Shown: positions 19,843 to 32,940, counted from the first letter of the stretch. The stretch: DNA of 64,000 nt from Theocolax elegans (GCA_026168455.1 CM047430.1:5293448-5357447), one strand, 5' to 3'. Program-made: numbers and translations. The notes: generated by a model from the sequence alone, not told the origin.

Positions 19843-20175
19843 AATGGTGACCGTGACAGGACTTTCGGTTCGTCCTCACCGAATTTAAATTAAAGTGCAA
19901 GTTTGTCGGCCATCTTTTCGCGCGCGAGAAGTGTCGCGGCGAAACGTGAGCGGGTTGAGTTTTGAGAGAGAGAGAGAGAGAGAGAGAGAGCTTCCATGAC
20001 TGATAAGTCATGGTACTCGTCAGTGTGCAGAACACACTGGATCTCGTGAGTGCGCGCGGAGTTTATATATGCCCGGCTGCTTCGCGCCCCCTCCCCGTCA
20101 GACGATACGTATTGAGCGCATGTTATGTTACGTGCCAGAGAGAGGGAGATAGTGGGAGGGAGAGAGGGGATTATG
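19843..20175 (+). other. primer-binding site and leader fragment of the BEL-like element
   Basis: TGGTGACCGTGACAGG begins at 19845. The leader contains a (GA)n run at 19964-19990 and has no convincing gag frame before it dissolves into microsatellite at about 20176, so the element is 3' truncated. Confidence 0.5.
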
Positions 20176-20423
20176 ATTATGATATTAATAATAATAATAA
20201 TTATTATTATAATAATTATTATTATTATTAATAATGATAATGATAATGATAATCATAATGATAACCATAATGATAATTATAATGATAATTATAATGATAA
20301 TTCTAATGATAATGATAATCATAATGATAACCATAATGATAATTATAATGATAATTATAATGATAATTCTAATGATAATGATAATGATAATAATAATCAT
20401 AATGATTTTTTTTTTTTTTTTTT
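20176..20423. repeat. (AAT)n, (ATAATG/ATAACC)n and poly-T microsatellites
   Basis: Irregular trinucleotide and hexanucleotide repeats, with a duplicated block of about 66 bp inside (near 20240-20375), ending in a T tract. All frames here encode runs such as Asn or Ile and are repeat artefacts. Confidence 0.95.
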
Positions 20424-20699
20424 TAAGAGGGAGGGAAATCAATTTATTGCCGAGGTGCGGGACTCTTCAAAATCCTCGGATTATTCATAATATTGATAAT
20501 GATAATTATAATTATTATTATTTTAATTATTATGTTATTATTCATAACGATAATGATAATTATTATTCACAAGAGGAAGAGGTAGTGGATGAAGGAGAGA
20601 ATTTCATGTGTAATCCATTTGCTCTCTGTGTTTTACAGAGTTGAGATTGTTATTATTCAGAATAAAATTATCAATAATAACACTCACATTACAAATGGT
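20424..20699. other. spacer between microsatellite and satellite
   Basis: Contains a second small (ATT)n patch at 20495-20560. I see no gene or named element in it. Confidence 0.5.
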
Positions 20700-23600
20700 T
20701 GTACAAATTAAGATGGCGATTTCTCAGCCAATATTTAATCATTACGTAACAATTATATTTAGTCAATTCATAATAATTCCTATAATAAATTTATAATTAT
20801 ATTTTTTAATTATTTAAATCTAATAATAAGTTTGAATAAAATATTATGACGATTTTTAGTCACATTTAGTTAATTCATATATATAATATACAATATTGTT
20901 ATGTCTCTAATTAATAATAAACTATTTAATAATAAGTTTATTTTTTAATTATTTAATTATGATGGCGATTTCTCAGCCGATATTCAGTCAATTTAGAACA
21001 ATTAATAATAAGTTTATTTATTAATTATTTATATATCTAATAATAAGTTTGAATAAACATGTTGGTGATTTCATAAGTTATATAATGATAAGTTTATTTT
21101 TTAATTATTTAAATATGATGGCGATTTCTCAGCCAATATTTAATCATTTCGTAACAACTCATAATTAGTCAATTTATAACAATTAATAATAAGTTTATTT
21201 TTTAATTATTTAATTATGATGGCGATTTCGTCAGCCAATATTTAATCATTACGTAACAATTATATTTAGTCAATTCATAATAATTCCTATAATAAATTTA
21301 TAATTATATTTTTTAATTATTTAAATCTAATAATAAGTTTGAATAAAATATTATGACGATTTTTAGTCACATTTAGTTAATTCATATATATAATATACAA
21401 TATTGTTATGTCTCTAATTAATAATAAACTATTTAATAATAAGTTTATTTTTTAATTATTTAATTATGATGGCGATTTCTCAGCCGATATTCAGTCAATT
21501 TAGAACAATTAATAATAAGTTTATTTATTAATTATTTATATATCTAATAATAAGTTTGAATAAACATGTTGGTGATTTCATAAGTTATATAATGATAAGT
21601 TTATTTTTTAATTATTTAAATATGATGGCGATTTCTCAGCCAATATTTAATCATTTCGTACAACTCATAATTAGTCAATTTATAACAATTAATAATAAGT
21701 TTATTTTTTAATTATTTAATTATGATGGCGATTTCTCAGCCAATATTAATCATTACGTAACAATTATATTTAGTCAATTCATAATAATTCCTATAATAAA
21801 TTTATAATTATATTTTTTAATTATTTAAATCTAATAATAAGTTTGAATAAAATATTATGACGATTTTTAGTCACATTTAGTTAATTCATATATATAATAT
21901 ACAATATTGTTATGTCTCTAATTAATAATAAACTATTTAATAATAAGTTTATTTTTTAATTATTTAATTATGATGGCGATTTCTCAGCCGATATTCAGTC
22001 AATTTAGAACAATTAATAATAAGTTTATTTATTAATTATTTATATCTAATAATAAGTTTGAATAAATTATGTTGGCGATTTCTCAGCCGATATTCAGTCA
22101 ATTTATAACAATTAATAATAAGTTTATATTTTTTAATTATTTAAATATGATGGCGATTTCTCAGCCAATATTTAATCATTTCGTAACAACTCATAATTAG
22201 TCAATTTATAACAATTAATAATAAGTTTATTTTTTAATTATTTAATTATGATGGCGATTTCGTAGCCAATATTTAATCATTTCGTAACAACTCATAATTA
22301 GTCAATTCATAACAATAAATCATAAGTTTATTATTCATTATGATGGCGATTACTTAGCCAATATTTAGTCAATTTAGAATAATTAATAATAAGTTTATTT
22401 TTGAATTATTTATATCTAAAACTAAGTTTGAATAAATTATGTTGGCGATTTCTCAGCCAATATTCAGTCAATACATAACAATTAATATAAGTTTATATTT
22501 TTTAATTATTCATCTAATATATAATAAGTTTAAATAAATCATGATGGCGATTTCTCAGTCAATATTTAATCATTTCGAAATAACTCATATTCAGTCAATT
22601 ATAACAATTAATAATAAGTTTATTTTTTAATTATTTAATTACGATGACGATTTCTCAGCCAATATTTAATCATTTCGTAACAACTCATAATTAGTCAATT
22701 CATAACAATAAATCATAAGTTTATTATTTCATTATGATGGCGACTACTTAGCCAATATTCAGTCAATTCATAAAAATTATAATAAGTTTATTTTTAACTA
22801 TTTAATTATGATGGCGATTTCTCAGCCAATATTTAATCATTTCGTAACAACTCATATTCAGTCAATTTATAACAATTAATAATAAGTTTATTTTTTAATT
22901 ATTTAATTATGATGGCGATTTCTCAGCCAATATTAATCATTTCGTAACAACTCATAATTAGTCAATTCATACAATAAATCATAAGTTTATTATTTCATTA
23001 TGATGGCGATTACTTAGCCATATTTAGTCAATTTAGAACAATTAATAATAAGTTTATTTTGAATTATTTATATCTAAAACTAAGTTTGAATAAATTAGGT
23101 TGGCGATTTCTCAGCCAATATTCAGTCAATACATACAATTAATAATAAGTTTATATTTTTTTAATTATTCATCTAATATATAATAAGTTTAAATAAATCA
23201 TGATGGCGATTTCTCAGTCAATATTTAATCATTTCGAAATAACTCATATTCAGTCAATTTATAACAATTAATAATAAGTTTATTTTTTAATTATTTAATT
23301 ACGATGGCGATTTCTCAGCCAATATTTAATCATTTCGTAACAACTCATAATTAGTCAATTCATAACAATAAATCATAAGTTTATTATTTCATTATGATGG
23401 CGACTACTTAGCCAATATTCAGTCAATTCATAAAAATTAATAATAAGTTTATTTTTTAACTATTTAATTATGATGGCGATTTCTCAGCCAATATTTAATC
23501 ATTTCGTAACAACTCATATTCAGTCAATTTATAACAATTAATAATAAGTTTATTTTTTAATTATTTAATTATGATGGCGATTTCTCAGCCAATATTTAAT

Positions 23601-25485
23601 CATTTCGTAACAACTCATAATTAGTCAATTCATAACAATAAATCATAAGTTTATTATTTCATTATGATGGCGATTACTTAGCCAATATTTAGTCAATTTA
23701 GAACAATTAATAATAAGTTTATTTTGAATTATTTATATCTAAATAAACTAAGTTTGAATAAATTATGTGGCGATTTCTCAGCCAATATTCAGTCAATACA
23801 TAACAATTAATAATAAGTTTATATTTTTTTAATTATTCATCTAATATATAATAAGTTTAAATAAATCATGATGGCGATTTCTCAGTCAATATTTAATCAT
23901 TTCGAAATAACTCATATTCAGTCAATTTATAACAATTAATAATAAGTTTATTTTTTTAATTATTTAATTACGATGGCGATTTCTCAGCCAATATTTAATC
24001 ATTTCGTAACAACTCATAATTAGTCAATTCATAACAATAAATCATAAGTTTATTATTTCATTATGATGGCGACTACTTAGCCAATATTCAGTCAATTCAT
24101 AAAAATTAATAATAAGTTTATTTTTTAACTATTTAATTATGATGGCGATTTCTCAGCCAATATTTAATCATTTCGTAACAACTCATATTCAGTCAATTTA
24201 TAACAATTAATAATAAGTTTATTTTTTAATTATTTAATTATGATGGCGATTTCTCAGCCAATATTTAATCATTTCGTAACAACTCATAATTAGTCAATTC
24301 ATAACAATAAATCATAAGTTTATTATTTCATTATGATGGCGATTACTTAGCCAATATTTAGTCAATTTAGAACAATTAATAATAAGTTTATTTTTGAATT
24401 ATTTATATCTAAAACTAAGTTTGAATAAATTATGTTGGCGATTTCTCAGCCAATATTCAGTCAATACATAACAATTAATAATAAGTTTATATTTTTTTAA
24501 TTATTCATCTAATATATAATAAGTTTAAATAAATCATGATGGCGATTTCTCAGTCAATATTTAATCATTTCGAAATAACTCATATTCAGTCAATTTATAA
24601 CAATTAATAATAAGTTTATTTTTTAATTATTTAATTACGATGGCGATTTCTCAGCCAATATTTAATCATTTCGTAACAACTCATAATTAGTCAATTCATA
24701 ACAATAAATCATAAGTTTATTATTTCATTATGATGGCGACTACTTAGCCAATATTCAGTCAATTCATAAAAATTAATAATAAGTTTATTTTTTAACTATT
24801 TAATTATGATGGCGATTTCTCAGCCAATATTTAATCATTTCGTAACAACTCATATTCAGTCAATTTATAACAATTAATAATAAGTTTATTTTTTAATTAT
24901 TTAATTATGATGGCGATTTCTCAGCCAATATTTAATCATTTCGTAAAAACTCATATTCAGTCAATTTATAACAATTAATAATAAGTTTATTTTTTAATTA
25001 TTTAATTATGATGGCGATTTCTCAGCCAATATTTAATCATTTCGTAACAACTCATAATTAGTCAATTTATAACAATTAATAATAAGTTTATTTTTGAATT
25101 ATTTATTTCAAAAAATTAGTTTGAATAAATCATGATGGCGATTTCTCAGCCAATATTCAGTCAATACATAACAATTAATAATAAGTTTATTTTTGTTTAA
25201 TTATTCATCTAATATATAATAAGTTTAAATAAATCATGATGGCGATTTCTCAGCCAATATTTAATTATTTCGAAACAACTCATATCCAGTTAATTCATAA
25301 TAATTAATAATAAGTTTATTTTTTAATTATTTAATTATGATGGCGATTTCTCAGCCAATATTTAATTATTTCGTAACAACTCATATTCAGTTAATTCATA
25401 ACAATTAATAATAAGTTTATTTTTTAATTATTTAATTATGATGGCGATTTCTCAGCCAATATTCAGTCAATAACATATTTATAAG
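20700..25485. repeat. 4.8-kb satellite of about 101-bp monomers with higher-order structure
   Basis: The monomer is about 101 bp and is anchored by GATGGCGATTTCTCAGCC, followed by AATATTTAATCATTTCG and an AT-rich tail (for example 24909 to 25010). In the left part a group of monomers repeats with period 506 bp (20712, 21218, 21724). In the right part a variant marked by CTCAGTCAATATT recurs at 22553, 23212, 23870 and 24538, giving a period of about 660 bp. It is non-coding and borders the 3' side of the minus-strand Helitron. Confidence 0.95.
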
Positions 25486-25545
25486 TATATTTATAATTCT
25501 TAATACATTTATATATATGTATGTATTTAGACAATGAAAAAAATA

Positions 25546-25569
<24 letters not shown>

Positions 25570-25576
<7 letters not shown>

Positions 25577-26306
25577 TCAAATATTTCTGAATAAACTACA
25601 TTTTTTGTATAAATTTTTGCGTTTTCACTGAGGATAAGTTTTTTATTTCTATATTTTATTATATTATCATTTTTATTAATAGATTTATTATCTATAAATA
25701 CTTTTAAATTATCCTTTGATGTTGTTCTTGATAAAGCTACGTATAATTGACCATGACTAAAAACAGGAGTATTCAAATATAAACCAACTTTGTCAAAGGA
25801 TCTCATTGACCTTGAGCTTTGTTTATAGTCATAGCAAAGCTAAGTCTTATTGAAAATTGTCTTCTTATCATATGAAACGGAATTTCTTCTGATGATGGAT
25901 ATAAATCAATACGTGGTAATAATATTATCTTGCCAGCATTTTTACCTGTAATTATTTCTACTGTTATAACATACTGTTTTATATCCTTGATTATCATTCT
26001 TGTTCCATTACATAGTCCACCATTGATATCTAAATTTCGCAAAGAACTAACTATTGCACCCTTTTTTAATATTAATTTATGTGGAGGTAATCCATTGGGT
26101 GTTAATGAATTTAAAAATTCTGTTGGGATTGATTCTTGTAATATCATTATCATCACTTTGAATTTCTCACAATGAATTTTGAAAAACAAAAAAACACGGG
26201 TACTTTTTTTTTCAAAAAAGCAGGTGATTACATAGTTTATTTTCATCAGAACGTAATAGGCTAAGCATGGGCAGAAGCCACTTTTCCTTGAAAAATCGAA
26301 TATCAA
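25570..26306 (-). pseudogene. Helitron helicase, C-terminal part
   Basis: Two overlapping minus-strand frames (26306-25803 and 25806-25570) cover the end of the helicase. The recognisable part starts near 26160, with TEFLNSLTPNGLPPHKL and GLCNGTRMII, and continues with FAMTINKAQGQ and LYVALSRTTSKDN, the last helicase motifs of PIF1/Helitron proteins. A frame break of a few bases (TGAGA inserted relative to the usual join) separates the KAQGQ and SFDKVGLYL blocks near 25803. The first 50 residues of the upstream frame are read from the 290-bp tandem repeat and are not helicase. Confidence 0.8.
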
Positions 26307-27105
26307 TTGTTTATAGCGTTATTGCAAAAAAACTAAGCCTCCAATCAAAAAAACTTATTCTACATTTTCTTCTTGTTTTTTCCTCTAGAATCGACTGGCG
26401 TTATTAGTTTGTCAATTTTGCAACTTAAATTATTATTTGTTTAAATAATTATTGTTAAACAATGAATTTTGAAAAACAAAAAAACACGGGTACTTTTTTT
26501 TCAAAAAAGCAGGTGATTACATAGTTTATTTTCATCAGAACGTAATAGGCTAATCATGGGCAGAAGCCACTTTTCCTTGAAAAATCGAATATCAATTGTT
26601 TATAGCGTTATTGCAAAAAAACTAAGCCTCCAATCAAAAAAACTTATTCTACATTTTCTTCTTGTTTTTTCCTCTAGAATCGATTGGCGTTATTAGTTTG
26701 TCAATTTTGCAACTTAAATTATTATTTGTTTAAATAATTATTGTTAAACAATGAATTTTGAAAAACAAAAAAACACGGGTACTTTTTTTTTCAAAAAAGC
26801 AGGTGATTACATAGTTTATTTTCATCAGAACGTAATAGGCTAATCATGGGCAGAAGCCACTTTTCCTTGAAAAATCGAATATCAATTGTTTATAGCGTTA
26901 TTGCAAAAAAACTAAGCCTCCAATCAAAAAAACTTATTCTACATTTTCTTCTTGTTTTTTCCTCTAGAATCGATTGGCGTTATTAGTTTGTCAATTTTGC
27001 AAATTAAATTATTATTTGTTTAAATAATTATTGTTAAACAATGAATTTCGAAAAACAAAAAAACACGGGTATTTTTTTTTTCAAAAAAAGCAGGTGATCC
27101 AATAA
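26171..27105. repeat. 290-bp tandem repeat, 3.2 copies, inside the helicase gene
   Basis: Units start at AATGAATTTTGAAAAAC at 26171, 26461, 26750 and 27040, with periods of 290, 289 and 290 bp. The units are nearly identical. The array sits exactly where about 40 helicase residues are missing between the ILSPLN block and the TEFLNSL block. Confidence 0.95.
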
Positions 27106-27117
27106 TTACTTTTTTTG

Positions 27118-28704
27118 TTACTCTGCTAGTTTAAGCATGGGCTTTAATGGGTTAAGTTTTAATACATTAGAATTTAAAGGCGATAATATTACTATATTTT
27201 TTAATGTTGGATCATTAGGATATATCTTATCTCCAAAGATTTCTGTTATTAAATTGTTATCACAAATGAATTGTGTTGGTATTTCTTTGACATTGTTTTT
27301 TAATTCATATTTTGTTAAATTTTTATTTTCTCCTATATCAAGTAACCACTTTTTGAAACTAGTATCTGGCTTATGCAATCTTAAATTTTCAGTCAATGAT
27401 AACCTTGAAAAATATGGCCATAAACAACTTCTTTTGATGCAAGTTTCAATAATTTTAGTTCTATTTCCATGTGGTACTATTGGTAGTGTTTGTCTAAAGT
27501 CTCCAGAAGTTACAATAATTTTATCTCCAAAAGGAAGATCATTTTTACACGCATCTCGGAAAAATTTATCAATTGTTTCAAAAGCATATCTAGATACCAT
27601 TGAAATTTCATCCCAAATTATAATTTTAATATTTTTTAAGTAAGTACCATATTCTGAATTAGGACTAATATTACATGTTGATTGTTCATTTATATTTAAT
27701 GGTAATTTAAATGTACTATGAACAATTTTTCCATTAATTAATAAATTAGCAGCAATACCAGTCCAAGCAATTGTAAGAAAAGGAATATTCATTGATATTA
27801 AATAAGTAATAATTACATTATGTAAATAACTTTTTCCACTACCACCAGGACCATCAATGAAATAATACTTATTTCCAATATTATTAATTGTTGCATTGAT
27901 GATTAAATCATATATTTTCTTTTGATTAAATGTTAAAGAATTTATTAAAGTTTCTAAGGTATTAATATGATCATGTATATCTAATTCATCATCATACTCT
28001 TTATTTACTTCATAATTATCCATATTAGGTAAATGAAAATCATTTAATTTCATTACATGTAACAATAAGATTTTTTCAATATTATACAAAGCTTTTTTTT
28101 CACCCTCAAATTCTGATAAATTTGGATCCATAAAATGAATCTTATATTTATTATATAAATCCAAAGCATTAATTGCTGTTTGAAATACAAGAATAAATGC
28201 AAATAGTTTGCACATAGATTTAGGAAATTTGAATACTGCAGCTTCTGCTAAACATTTATCCCACTCATCATTAGTACTAATAATACCTCTCGATAAACAA
28301 GCAGTTTCATACGTATCGTAAACTATACCATTTACAGTTCGGATATCTTCAAATGATTTTGCACCTCGTACATGTAATAATAATAGTCGTAAGAAAAATG
28401 TTTCACGTTTATTTGGATTTACGAAATACATTCTACTTATAATAGGTTTATTAAATTGTTTTCTTTTAGTCCATGCTTTAATTTTTTTATTAAAAACATA
28501 ATGATAAGGAATTTCAGTATATAGATATTGTTTTGCATTCTCGTCATCTTTATTTAATTTAAACCATGATGTTAATGTTGTATCTATATTTTTATCAATG
28601 AATGTATTTTGTTGTCCTTGTTGAAAAAATATATATTGTTCATTTTCTTTATGAACAGGTAATCTTACAATAGCATAAGATTGTTGATGTAATTTAAATT
28701 CCAA
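27118..28704 (-). pseudogene. Helitron PIF1-type helicase, N-terminal and central part
   Basis: A 528-residue open frame. Residues 1-240 hold the linker typical of Helitron proteins. Walker A GPGGSGKS is at 285-292, IIIWDEISMVSR is the Walker B box, GDFRQTLPIV follows, and then LSLTENLRL. It unwinds DNA during rolling-circle transposition. The displayed start is a TTG and not a real initiator: the frame continues the upstream Rep coding region after a frameshift near 28690-28705 (the SWNL / LEFKLHQQSY overlap). The frame ends after ILSPLNSN, just before the 290-bp array. Confidence 0.9.
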
Positions 28705-29422
28705 GATACATATCTAGTAGATAAATGTTGTGATATTTCATCATAATTATATACCTCTTCATTATTTTTATCCATATCATCATTAATGACTTCCATTGTG
28801 AATTTTACAAAAGCAGTATCAGGACCCTTATTAAAATATTTAAATAAATATTTTATAGCTTTTATTGTATTACATATTTCTATGTTAATATGACATTCTA
28901 ACAATAATAATAAATATGGATTATATGGCACGACAAAACTATTATCTGCAATTCTATGTTTTGAATATATAATTTTATTATCATTATTTCTTCGGCGATA
29001 AGAAGGATAACCATCTGAATTAAAATTTGTTTGTTCAACATATGGTTTAGAAAACTTTTTTGTACAGCGTGTTTTATTTTCATTCATACATACACTATTT
29101 TTATTTTGCATTCCACAAGGACCATGTATCATATTATTTTTTCTATATTGTATAATCTAGGATATTTAATTTCATCAGGTATTTCAGCACTTATAAGAGA
29201 ATCAATTTGATCAACATCTCGTAATTTATCATCATTATGCAACCAAATTAACATGTGCATATGTGGTAATCCTCTTTTTTGAAATTCTATCACATAAACA
29301 TAACCTTTAACTTCTCCAAAAATACTTTTTTTTAAAAGTTCATTTTTTAAAATTTTAACTTTTTGATTAAAAACGAGTAATATTAAATCCGGACGATCTA
29401 TAGCTGTTTCATATGGTAACAA
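28665..29422 (-). pseudogene. Helitron Rep nuclease domain (HUH-Y2), frameshifted
   Basis: Frames 29422-29129 and 29132-28665 together carry the Rep core. GLPHMHMLIW (about 29240-29272) contains the metal-binding HUH motif, MIHGPCG follows, and KYLFKYFNKG (about 28815-28860) holds the two catalytic tyrosines. Rep nicks and joins DNA during transposition. A single-base frameshift separates the two frames near 29130 at the IEKII/MIHGP join, and another joins the upstream frame near 29450. Confidence 0.88.
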
Positions 29423-30185
29423 ATTTTCTTGAATTTCTTTCCATGTAAGATTACATATAACATTGGGTCGAGATGTTTACTGAGAATATTTATTATCTGT
29501 GGTTTATCAGATTTAGGATAAATACGAATATCACGGTCAATTGGTGGTTCTCCGTCAATTCCTACATATACTGCAGCAACTTCATTGCATGAAGCAAAAT
29601 ATGACTTATTTGTTGCACAATTGTCAATAACTACTTCACGTGGTGTAATGTTATTATTTTGTGCTCTGTTAATCTCTTCTTTTTCTATTTGATACATCAT
29701 TTTGTATGCACAAGGATTATGTGTTGTTACAAACTTACATAATTCATTTAATAAATTTATATCAGGTTTATCTATTTTATAATCTTTCGCTCTATATTTA
29801 TTTGCTATTTCATTGTCGATTATATATAATTGTCCATATTTTGGAAATTCATTTTTATTTGGATGTAATGCATATGAATTATGGTATACTTGACCACATA
29901 TCTTTAATACTTGTGGCCCAGGAGTATTAAAAGTTACTAATTTTGACCCAAAACTAGCAAATGCAAAAGAATTATTGTATCCCCGTATATTTTTTTTATA
30001 ATTTGTACTTATTGAAGTATTTTGAAATAATAAATTTTTTAATTCTTTTGGATATGAGTTATCATTATTTAAAAATATTTTATTTTTATGACAACAGTTA
30101 GTATATTTTTTATCATGTGAGATTTCATTCTTGAAGTGTATTGCTTTACAGAAATTACAATGATTATTTAAACTTCCTAAAAAAT
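29398..30185 (-). pseudogene. Helitron N-terminal helitron-like domain with zinc-finger segment
   Basis: The minus strand is open from 30185 to 29398 without an initiator at the beginning. It starts with a CNFCKAIHF and TNCCHK zinc-finger-like segment, then IRGYNNSFAFASFG, ICGQVYHN and PKYGQLYIIDN, which are signatures of the region just before Rep in Helitron proteins. It is out of frame with the charged repeat region upstream (one-base offset at about 30187) and with Rep downstream (about 29450). Confidence 0.85.
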
Positions 30186-31285
30186 TTAATTCGATGGTGT
30201 TTTCAAAAAAGCTATATTTGCAATTAAACCTATTTTTGAATTTATATCTTTCGAATCATATTCTAATTCTGTGTTTGCTTTTCTTTTATTTTGTTTTAAT
30301 TTCTTATGTTCATTTTGTTTTGATTTTAGTTGTATTGTCATACTATTATAATACATTTTACTTTTCTTTACTTCATTTACCTTTATGTCATTCGTCATTT
30401 CTGTTTTTTTCGTTTTTTTTTCTTTCAGTTTTCTATCAGATTCCTTTATTTTCATTTCATTTGTCAATTCTATTTTCATTTCGTGCGTCATTTCTGCTCT
30501 ATGTGCTTTTTTTCTTTCAGCTTCCTTTATTTTCATTTCGTTCGTCATTTCTGCTCTATGTGCTTTTTTTCTTTCAGCTTTCTTTATTTCATTTCATTCG
30601 TCATTTCAGCTCTATCCGCTCTTTTTTCTTTCAGCTTCCTTTATTTTCATTTCATTCGTCATTTCTGCTGTATGTGCTCTTTTTCTTTCAGCTTCCTTTA
30701 TTTTCATTTCGTTCGTCGTTTCTATTCTATCCGCTCTTTTTCTATCAGCGTCCTTTATTTTCATTTCATTTGTCATTTCTGCTCTTTTCATTCTTTTCTT
30801 TCAGCTTCCTTTATTTTCATTTCGTTCGTCATTTCTGCTCTATGTGCTTTTTTTCTTTCAGCTTCCTTTATTTTCATTTCATTCGTTATGTCAGCTCTAT
30901 CCGCTCTTTTTCTTTCAGCTTCCTTTACTTTCATTTCATTTCGGCATTTTACCTCTATTCGCTCATTTTCTTTCAGCTTCCTTTATTTTCATTTCATATG
31001 TCCTTTCTGCTCTATACGCTCTTTTTTCTTTTAGCTTCCTTTATTTTCATTTCATTGGTCATTTTTACCTTATCCTCTCTTTTGTTAGCAGCTTCCTTTA
31101 TTTTCATTTCATCTGTCATTTTGTCTTTATACGCTCTTTTTCTTTCTGATTCCTTTAAATTTGATAATATTTTAATATGTTTTAATTCGTCAAGTTCTTT
31201 TTCATTGGTATTATTATCAGCTGTTAAATCAACAAGTCCTAAAAAAGTTTTAGGAATATTTAAGTTCTTATTGTATTTATCATAA
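30186..31285 (-). pseudogene. Helitron N-terminal charged repeat region (copy 1)
   Basis: A 57-bp coding minisatellite on the minus strand encodes a 19-residue repeat of the form EMTNEMKIKEAERKRAHRA, about a dozen units, rich in Lys, Arg and Glu and strongly helical. It is followed by a Lys-rich stretch and the end FLKTPSN. Similar charged repeats precede the zinc finger in other insect Helitron proteins. Single-base losses (for example near 30590 and 30610) break the frame. The long frames on the opposite strand, full of Phe, Ser and Leu, are shadows. Confidence 0.75.
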
Positions 31286-31766
31286 TAAATAAGAAAAAGA
31301 AATTAATACGTATTTTAATTAGCTCAAGCTGGCAAAAGATAAATCAAGACTTTGTTTAATTTGCTCAAGCATTAAATGCATTGAAAAATTAATAAATAGT
31401 TAGTTAAATAATAAAATATTGTCGGACATCCCTTACGCCAGCCTGCAAATATTAATTATATGCAATAAAAAAATACTAATCAACGTATTTCTAAATATAT
31501 TTTGAAATTTTTAATTGAACCTTTTCTATTTTTAATTGAACCAACGTTAAAATGTTTAAAAAATCATAAATTTATTTAAAAGATTAAAAAAACATTTATG
31601 AGAAATGGACTATGTATTACTGGCATACGAAGCATGCGCGAAATCTTTCGACTATCTTCAGGTTAGTTCCTACTCCGGCGGGAAGTACGAACTCGACAAT
31701 AAGTATATGACTACATTCAAAACATCTGACAAATTCTGTTTTATTTATAAATTATAAAAAAATTAT
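31286..31766 (-). other. upstream flank of the Helitron coding region (duplication unit 1)
   Basis: AT-rich DNA with a short GC-richer patch (31620-31690) that recurs at 33240-33350. No gene is seen. It forms the end of the first unit of the 1.6-kb tandem duplication. Confidence 0.6.
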
Positions 31767-32940
31767 TTAAACTTCCTAAAAAATTTAATTCGATGGTGTT
31801 TTCAAAAAAGCTATATTTGCAATTAAACCTATTTTTGAATTTATATCTTTCGAATCATATTCTAATTCTGTGTTTGCTTTTCTTTTATTTTGTTTTAATT
31901 TCTTATGTTCATTTTGTTTTGATTTTAGTTGTATTGTCATACTATTATAATACATTTTACTTTTCTTTACTTCATTTACCTTTATGTCATTCGTCATTTC
32001 TGTTTTTTTCGTTTTTTTTTCTTTCAGTTTTCTATCAGATTCCTTTATTTTCATTTCATTTGTCAATTCTATTTTCATTTCGTGCGTCATTTCTGCTCTA
32101 TGTGCTTTTTTTCTTTCAGCTTCCTTTATTTTCATTTCGTTCGTCATTTCTGCTCTATGTGCTTTTTTTCTTTCAGCTTTCTTTATTTTCATTTCATTCG
32201 TCATTTCAGCTCTATCCGCTCTTTTTCTTTCAGCTTCCTTTATTTTCATTTCATTCGTCATTTCTGCTGTATGTGCTCTTTTTCTTTCAGCTTCCTTTAT
32301 TTTCATTTCATTCGTCATTTCTGCTGTATGTGCTCTTTTTCTTTCAGCTTCCTTTATTTTCATTTCGTTCGTCGTTTCTATTCTATCCGCTCTTTTTCTA
32401 TCAGCGTCCTTTATTTTCATTTCATTTGTCATTTCTGCTCTTTTCATTCTTTTTCTTTCAGCTTCCTTTATTTTCATTTCGTTCGTCATTTCTGCTCTAT
32501 GTGCTTTTTTTCTTTCAGCTTCCTTTATTTTCATTTCATTCGTTATGTCAGCTCTATCCGCTCTTTTTCTTTCAGCTTCCTTTACTTTCATTTCATTCGG
32601 CATTTTACCTCTATTCGCTCATTTTCTTTCAGCTTCCTTTATTTTCATTTCATATGTCCTTTCTGCTCTATACGCTCTTTTTCTTTTAGCTTCCTTTATT
32701 TTCATTTCATTGGTCATTTTTACCTTATCCTCTCTTTTTGTTACAGCTTCCTTTATTTTCATTTCATCTGTCATTTTTTCTTTATACGCTCTTTTTCTTT
32801 CTGATTCCTTTAAATTAGATAATATTTTAATATGTTTTAATTCGTCAAGTTCTTTTTCATTGGTATTATTATCAGCTGTTAAATCAACAAGTCCTAAAAA
32901 AGTTTTAGGAATATTTAAGTTCTTATTGTATTTATCATAA
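31767..32940 (-). pseudogene. duplicated Helitron N-terminal region (copy 2)
   Basis: A tandem copy of 30165-31285, joined by TTATTTAAACTTCCTAAAA and followed by its own upstream flank to 33415. The minus-strand frame 32603-31785 (272 residues) holds about 10 of the 19-residue repeats without a break. Further upstream the same frame continues beyond a nonsense change (AGA to TGA at a repeat position near 32618) towards the N-terminus. Copy 2 has one more 57-bp unit than copy 1 (two GCTGTATGTGCTC units near 32262 and 32319). It is separated from zinc finger, Rep and helicase by copy 1. Confidence 0.8.

Larger units (their letters stand above)
25570..31285 (-). mobile_element. decayed autonomous Helitron
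   Basis: Minus-strand fragments in the right order encode a charged N-terminal repeat region, a zinc-finger-like segment, a HUH-Y2 Rep nuclease and a PIF1-family helicase. This combination is unique to Helitrons, rolling-circle transposons. At least five frame breaks and an embedded 290-bp tandem array make it non-functional as assembled. Neither terminus is certain: the 3' side runs into the 101-bp satellite, and the 5' side into a duplication of its own N-terminal region. Confidence 0.85.

Noticed and set aside
20700..25485. CRISPR-like regular repeats
   Set aside because: The whole unit is repeated without unique spacers, in an animal-type genome; this is a satellite.
30194..31285. Long plus-strand frames rich in Phe, Ser, Leu opposite the Helitron N-terminus (also 31793-32940)
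   Set aside because: They are the antisense of the 57-bp coding minisatellite; three frames are open at once because of the repeat, and the minus strand has the Helitron context.
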